64,000 nt of DNA from Artemia franciscana (Eukaryota > Arthropoda > Branchiopoda > Anostraca > Artemiidae). Shown in pieces: positions 58,311 through 64,000 of the stretch. Position 1 is the first letter of the stretch, and every line of letters begins with the position of its first letter. The stretch lies in contig NC_088867.1 in NCBI RefSeq assembly GCF_032884065.1, positions 49,535,317-49,599,316 of the forward strand, in the 5' to 3' direction. The notes under the pieces were generated by a model. It searched no databases, was not told where the DNA came from, and saw only the letters and a list, made by a program, of their open reading frames with translations. A program made the position numbers and the translations under genes.

Positions 58311-59460
58311 GTCTCAGCTATGGTAAAATAGCGATGCGTCAGCTTACCCATTATATGGGTATAAATATATTCTTAGAAGAAGTATTTTAAAACTCCTCTA
58401 TAGAAATTAGAAGAATTAGAATTAGAAAAAGCACTATCAGATTTGTCTATAGAAGTTTCCCCGTCTAACAGGGCACGGGATAGGATTTTGTCTTCTTCCT
58501 CTCAAAGTTTCGACTTCACTTTTTCTTCTAAGTTTCAACCTAATTTCGGCACCATCTGTAATTTGGCTCATTAAGACTTAAGAGAGGAAAAGACAAATGG
58601 GCGCTAGACAACAGAGAGAAAATTAAAATACCCGTAGCATAATCCCCAAACGCTGCATTTTTGCATATTGTTCCAGAGTCAAATTTAAAAACAAAGACAG
58701 CTTTTTAAGATTTTGTTAGGTAATTCTAGAGGGGGTTAATAACTTTCATTTCTAAGAGATTAACTTAAGATACCACTCTGACGAGCCGCCTATTCTCTCT
58801 GATAATTATTACAAAGAAATATAACAGATAAATAGCACCCCAGTTGACAACAAGATTGTATTGCCTAAAAAACCTCCTCCCTCCGGGAAAACCACTCTTA
58901 TGCTGTTTATCATTTCCGCATTTAGCATATCACATTTCATTTATATTTCTCTGAAACTTTGATTTTCATAAACGCGAATCGTAAAACTCATATTGTTTTA
59001 TTTTTATGTATTATTTATAACATATAAAAATATTTTTAATTTTTTAATTTTTATCATATCATATTAATTTAAGAACAGTTACGGTAGTAGCAGGGAAAAA
59101 CACATGGACAGACAACTTAAAACCAAGTAATTTTCTTTTGGAATTAACATGTTCCTAAAATTTTGATTTTTACGGACGAAAAGTGTTGTTAGATTTAACG
59201 AATTAGTTTCACTAATGAAATGATCAGTTTTATTAGTAATTTTTATGGTTCAAAGGGGCAACACTATCAAAAATTTCGTGCTACCCTAAAAACTTCTTAA
59301 TTCTCAAACAGACAAAGAAAATCTGAGAAAATCACAGTATTCAGGTGTGATTAGATCTCAGACGGGTCAAGGGGACAAAAAACCTAAAGCCTTGGTACTT
59401 AAAAGCAAATATATTTGCTGCTAATTTTTCTTTGAACTTCGTCTGTAAGTAATTACAGCC
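58311..59460. other. No gene supported
   Basis: AT-rich, no clear repeat. A plausible upstream exon of the minus-strand gene was looked for and not found. Confidence 0.35.
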
Positions 59461-59469
59461 CAGCCAAGC

Positions 59470-61575
59470 CTAGATAAAGGAGGAAAGTTTGGCGGTGGTC
59501 TCGCAACCTGTCCTTGGAAAAATAATTTTGCTGTAGAAACATCCAAAGAGAGCCAAAGTTTTCGTTTGTGTTATGATTACCCAATCTAATAACGACCATG
59601 GGTCATCCCCGGATTACTCGACAAAGATGACCGATCCAAAGAGAGCCAAAGTTTCCGTTTGTGTTATGATTGCACCAAAAAAGTGGTTTACAATCAGAGG
59701 GCTGCCGCGACGCTTGGGTACGCCAAGAGACCAAAATATTAATGGCTATCAGAGAGAACCTGGAATCTCATTGGTGAGTGTCGTAACTTAAAGCAAAAGC
59801 TCCTAAAGGGTGGTGAAAACAGCGACACAGTTCTGAAGAACCAAATGTACAGAGATCTGGATAAACAAGTCAAAAGGAGCACAAGGGGGGATAATCCAAC
59901 GTTGTGAATAAAAAGCTGCCATGGCGGAGGAAGCTGCGAAAAGTGGTGAATCCAGAGCCGTGTACAAGATAGCCAATGAAACTGTGGGAAAATACCGAAG
60001 CGAAAACTAACCAGTTAAAAATGCTAATGACAAAACTGTCTTAAACCCGGCAGAAATAACTTTAGTATAGGCCTTGCACTTCGAGAAGATTGTGAAAAGA
60101 CCCCATCCCTTGGATTCGCCGAATATCCCAGCGACCGTCTTTTTGAACAAGCAAACCGGCGCCAAAGAACCTTGTGATGTAGAAATCCGACAGGCAGGCC
60201 ACAAGCTCAAGAATGGCAGAGCAGCAGGAACTGACAGAATAACATTCGAGATAATAAAAACATCACTGAACACCTGGATGGATGTCTGGCTTGATTTTTT
60301 ACTAGTATCTGGAAGTCGGAAAAGATGATATCCTATCTATTCCAGGTAAACTCTTTGCACAGATTACTCTCCGGCACATCCAAACAACGAGCAGCACGGT
60401 TTCCGGCTGTCCCGTTCTTTTTCGGAATTCATCTACACACAACGGATGATAATTGAGGAGTGCAATGAATGGCAAGAAAAAATGTACCCGATTTTCATAG
60501 ACTTTGACAAAGCCTCCAATTCCATTGACCGTGACTCAATATGGTAAAACTTGTGATACAATAGAGTTCCTGACAAAACAGCAGCCCTAATTGTTACATT
60601 ATATGAGAACGCATAATGCTGTATTCTGACCCGAGAAGAAAACACTAGTTATTTGCGTATTATGTCCGGTGCAAAACAGGACTGTGTCTTTCTCCGTTCC
60701 TCTTCGTCTTCACTGTCGACTAAATACTCCTTGATTGTACAAGATTCGCATTCCAAATTGGAGAAGGCAAACAGCTAGGCGATCTGGATTTCGTTGACGA
60801 TATTGCCTTGATGGAAATTAACAAGACCAAACTCCAGGATCTCCTCAATACTATCCGTGAAAATGCTGACCGAGTTGGCCTCAAGATTAACACAGAGAGG
60901 ACACAGAGCATGGCAACAACATTTCCCCCTGGATATAAAGTGAGGAGATTCAACTGCTGAGCAGGCCATACAATTCAGGTATATTGGCAATACAGTCAAA
61001 AATTCAGGGTCAAGCAAGAGGGAGCTGTAGTTGACGAAAGGGCATGCCAGTGGAGCTTTTGACTAACTAAAACCACTATCAAAAAAGTATTCTGTGAAAT
61101 TAAAAATGAAGCCATTTAATAATATGTCCTTTCAACATTTCTCTACAGCAACGATTGCTGGAATCAACGTCAACAGCAAGAGAGACGGATTCTTGCCTTC
61201 AAAAATAACTGCCTTCGGAGGATTCTGGACATTGACTGGAGAGATCACGTAAAAAACCAGATTATTCCATCTATCCCAAACAAGTTAATAGTTAAAGAAG
61301 TCATTCGGAAGCGAAGGTGGGCTTGTGATTCGTATGAAGGACGATAGAATACCAAGACAGATCTTGAAACGGCAATCACAGGGAATCTGCAGGAGAGATC
61401 AACCAAAGAGCACCTTGCGCTGTAGCTATCAACAGGACCTGTTCAACATTCATACGAGGATACAACCCCGATGGGAAGATGCTTGGGCGACGGCACACAC
61501 GTGGGGTAACTGGTGGCTCTTCGTTGATGCACTTGGTACCTCTGGTGGCACCTGAGGATCTAAGATAAAGGTATT
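59470..61575 (+). pseudogene. LINE with recognisable RT, broken
   Basis: Plus strand: DKQVKRSTRGD (59860), AEEAAKSGESRAVYKIANET (about 59925), EIRQAGHKLKNGRAAGTDRI (60180, RT entry block), MYPIFIDFDKASNSIDRDSI (motif A, 60480), LGDLDFVDDIALMEINKTKL (motif C with FVDD, 60775) and RENADRVGLKINTERTQSM. The C-terminal part has CLRRILDIDWRDHVKNQII (61210) and ends near 61553. Stops at 60548, 60616 and elsewhere and several frameshifts make it inactive. AGAGAGCCAAAGTTTCCGTT occurs twice near 59547 and 59639, a local duplication. The clade is probably different from the CR1-like LINEs at 0.2 and 18 kb. Confidence 0.85.
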
Positions 61576-62695
61576 TTTCTTTCTCTTTATCTTATTTTCT
61601 TTGGTACTAAAGCCTCCAAATTATGTCTGTTTGATTGTATTATTATTTAAATTATATTATTACTAAAATTATATTGCCATTTTTCAATCAATCACAATTG
61701 ATTTTTGAGTCTCCTTTCATTTCAGTACTTTTTCATCTCTTGGCAGCTATATAAGTTTCTTTTTTTACTTTTTTTCTTTTTTAAGTAAGATACATTTAGG
61801 CTTTTCAGATAAAGTCTTCAAATTTCGGAAGAAATCTCTCGACTCATCCAATTTCTTTAATATCTTTACTTCATTATTATTGACTTTTCATCAGAAAATT
61901 TACTGAGAAAAGCGGTTTCAACAAAAAAAAAAAACAATTTTTTAAATGTTTTGTTTATATGCATCTTCTTTGCAATTGATTAAAATGAACGATAAACTAA
62001 TCTGTCATAAAATGGAAACAAATCGAGAGTGTTGATGTAACAATTCAGAAGATTAATTAATAACTAAATGACTATTAGGTACACTATTAATCTAATTATT
62101 AAACTGAGAGATGCTATATATCTATCATTCATAGAAGCAAACATATTAGTCAGGGAGCCACTCAACGAAAATGTGTCGGGTAGGTGATCAGTGAGCAGCA
62201 GAAGGTTTGACAACGGAATATGGGGTAATCGATAGCGCTGATCACGAAAATGGGCGTTATATACTCGGCCGGGGGGTGCTTGACCCCGAAAATTGAAAAT
62301 TTCGCGTTTTTTTTACTATTAAATCACGTTTCGGAAATATTTCCACAATGATCGCCAAATCTTTCGTAACTGATGCCAGAAGTGACGAGTACAGTAGGGA
62401 CCATCGCGAATGACCTTGAAACTTGCAATTTTAATTTTTTTTATTCGCGCTGGAAAAGATTTCACGCCTAGATTCAGCTGGTAGCGGATAGTTTTATTAT
62501 CTCAGACAGGAAGATTGCCACTATACTCAACAATGACCTTGATTACAGCTCTCTTTCATTCCTAATCAGAATTATTAGTAAACTTGACAAGATTATTATT
62601 CAATAAGTTTGAATAAACAAAAAAAAAATTTCTATACTAACACCTGCTACGGATTTCGTGAACGGCACTTGTTACTACAAAAGTTAAAAAGTAGC
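61576..62695. other. No gene supported
   Basis: T-rich then mixed sequence. A G-rich patch CGGCCGGGGGGTGCTTGACC lies at 62268. Nothing coding on either strand. Confidence 0.35.
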
Positions 62696-64000
62696 TCAGC
62701 ATATCAAATTATCCATCAAGCATATCAAACTCGTCCATAAAACACTTCCCACCACAGCCACAAAGTAAATCGCAAGGTCTATTTCCAGCACATGACCATT
62801 TTTTGTACAGCGCTTGCACGAGCAGTACTGGGGGACCACACCTTCTGGAAATGCCTGAAGGGTAGACACAACTGGCCTAACCCCACCGTCTTGAAACATC
62901 CAGCCAAATTGCAGGGGATCCAGAAACTGTGGCTTTGCTCGATTTGCTTGCAAAAAAATGTCCAACTGCAGGTACACGCGCTTAGCATGACACTCAAAGG
63001 CAGCGTATGATGGTGGCAAATACTTAAGCTCCCGCTTTCGAGGGTACAAATGCAATCTTAATTCATTAAGAGAGGTAAAGTGTTCTGGGTCTTTTCCGTA
63101 TGAGGCAACAACGACCTTTTTGCAAATCACACTGAATTTTTCTAGAACCGCAGGGTCGAGCTTTGACTTCTGTATCTCTTGGACAAGCAAAGCAATCGGT
63201 TTCTCCAATCCCCATTTCTCGACAGCCTTGGCCACCACTCGTTTTCCTTTAGAAAACATGAAACCCACGGTATCACACCCTGAAAGCGTATGAAGAAGGC
63301 AGATGGAGTGAACAAAATCGTTTGGTAAATTGCTGCAAAGCCGATGTATAGGCACTAAATAGCTGTGGAACCTGACATAAACTTTCCGCTTTTCACAATT
63401 TGGGTGGTTCCCAAGGAATAACTTGTAGTGATATAGCAAGACGACAACTATGTCTGTGTCATTCGCATCGACCAAAACGAAATCGAAACCCCTCTCCAAA
63501 CAGTCCAATATGTGTAACACAACTCTTGTATCGGCCTCTTCATGGGTACAGCTCAAACGCTCTTCAAAGTTTGTATCAGCATTTCCACTTCTGTTGAGCA
63601 TCACCACTCTCATCCGGTCTCGAAAGCCTCCTGAGAGGTACACAGTGGACCCTGCTTGCAGCAGGTGAACTGAGTTTTCAAACTCACCGAATAGAAGCTC
63701 AATCAGTCTTGCCTTTGTCTTGGAATTTGAGAGCAACGAGTTCCAGTCATCTAGGTTTGAGCGTCTACCTAGAGCTACCGGAGACCTGTTTGAACATCCT
63801 CGCTGCTCATGGCAACCACCGCATTCCTTTAGGCAGATCACCTTGCCTTTTTCGTCGGAATATCCAAAAATCCCATCATATCTATCTGCAAGGACGTGCA
63901 GCTCCTTAACGTTGCTGTTGAAAGACACAAGCGTAGAAAATGTCCGTTTTCCATAGCTCTCAACGGTTTCCGATGGATTTGGTGGATGGCTTCTGAGGTA
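62696..64000 (-). CDS. Uncharacterised invertebrate multi-copy protein, partial, C-terminus frameshifted
   Basis: Open on the minus strand from the window edge (64000) to TGA at 62698; the reading frame continues upstream, so the true start is outside. Family signatures: CTHEEADTRVVLHILDC, VDANDTDIVVVLLYHYKLF, then LLHTLSGCDTVGFMFSKGKR. I know this 'HEEADTR...DTD...GCDT...GK' pattern from large uncharacterised families in cnidarian, arthropod and other invertebrate genomes; its conserved acidic residues hint at a nuclease-like (PIN/FEN) fold, which is inference. Such proteins usually end in a Cys cluster. Here the frame leaves YCSCKRCTK at an A6 run (62792-62797) for an unrelated hydrophobic tail, while the next frame encodes the missing cluster. 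Confidence 0.75.
   Translation of the reverse strand, partial: YLRSHPPNPSETVESYGKRTFSTLVSFNSNVKELHVLADRYDGIFGYSDEKGKVICLKECGGCHEQRGCSNRSPVALGRRSNLDDWNSLLSNSKTKARLIELLFGEFENSVHLLQAGSTVYLSGGFRDRMRVVMLNRSGNADTNFEERLSCTHEEADTRVVLHILDCLERGFDFVLVDANDTDIVVVLLYHYKLFLGNHPNCEKRKVYVRFHSYLVPIHRLCSNLPNDFVHSICLLHTLSGCDTVGFMFSKGKRVVAKAVEKWGLEKPIALLVQEIQKSKLDPAVLEKFSVICKKVVVASYGKDPEHFTSLNELRLHLYPRKRELKYLPPSYAAFECHAKRVYLQLDIFLQANRAKPQFLDPLQFGWMFQDGGVRPVVSTLQAFPEGVVPQYCSCKRCTKNGHVLEIDLAIYFVAVVGSVLWTSLICLMDNLIC
62709..62797 (-). pseudogene. Out-of-frame Cys-rich tail of the partial gene
   Basis: One base out of frame with the main ORF, the minus strand reads WSCAGNRPCDLLCGCGG, then KCFMDEFDMLDG and TAA at 62709-62711. 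Together with the upstream YCSCKRCT this gives the spaced cysteines expected of the family's C-terminus. The frame change lies in ACAAAAAATGG, so a one-base slip in the A-run explains it, either in the genome or in the sequence assembly. Confidence 0.65.

Noticed and set aside
62792..63956. Plus-strand ORFs of 65-78 codons opposite the partial gene
   Set aside because: Shadows of the conserved minus-strand frame, whose family motifs are clear.

Overview
This is eukaryotic, intron-containing, AT-rich DNA, almost certainly from an invertebrate and most like an arthropod. It is dominated by mobile-element families typical of such genomes: CR1/Jockey-type LINEs, a DIRS retrotransposon, a Penelope-like element with a GIY-YIG domain, a pogo-type DNA transposon, tRNA-derived SINE pieces, and long microsatellites (T57, GA repeats, AT repeats). 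Some of the repeats remind me of brine-shrimp (Artemia) genomic sequence. That is memory, not evidence.

Host genes are sparse and split. On the minus strand, five exons (56.4, 55.8, 40.7, 36.0 and 32.3 kb) have matching reading phases and form the 3' end of one unrecognised gene with introns up to about 15 kb. On the plus strand, one internal exon (5.6-6.0 kb) and one terminal exon (11.9 kb) share phase 0 and may belong to one gene. The 3' part of the first exon is tandemly duplicated twice with its intron. A 119-residue membrane protein lies at 25.7-26.0 kb. The right edge holds a large part of a protein from an uncharacterised invertebrate family whose Cys-rich tail is knocked out of frame.

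Layout: 0-3.3 kb holds a LINE remnant and a satellite-bearing element; 3.3-7.1 kb hairpin-repeat fragments and the plus-strand exon; 7.1-9.7 kb a decayed minus-strand coding region of unknown origin; 9.8-11.5 kb a 1.7-kb hairpin-ended element (called F1 here); 12.9-14.7 kb a reversed satellite-bearing element; 18.1-23.0 kb a LINE split by a complete pogo transposon with an intact 667-residue transposase; 23.7-24.6 kb another tandem repeat; 26.7-27.4 kb a short F1; 36.5-38.9 kb a third satellite-bearing element; 41.3 kb a tRNA-like gene with anticodon UUA; 41.8-45.6 kb two F1 copies side by side; 47.9-55.5 kb a mini-DIRS inside a palindrome, a full DIRS inserted into a Penelope-like element, and a tandem array; 57.5-58.3 kb a tandem repeat; 59.6-61.6 kb a LINE; 62.7-64 kb the partial gene.

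The most unusual signal is F1. It starts with a small palindrome and ends in a hairpin with arms of about 130 bp. Within each copy the two arms carry the same private substitutions, as if one arm is copied from the other, and the long copies look like a shorter hairpin element that gained a second hairpin at its 3' end.
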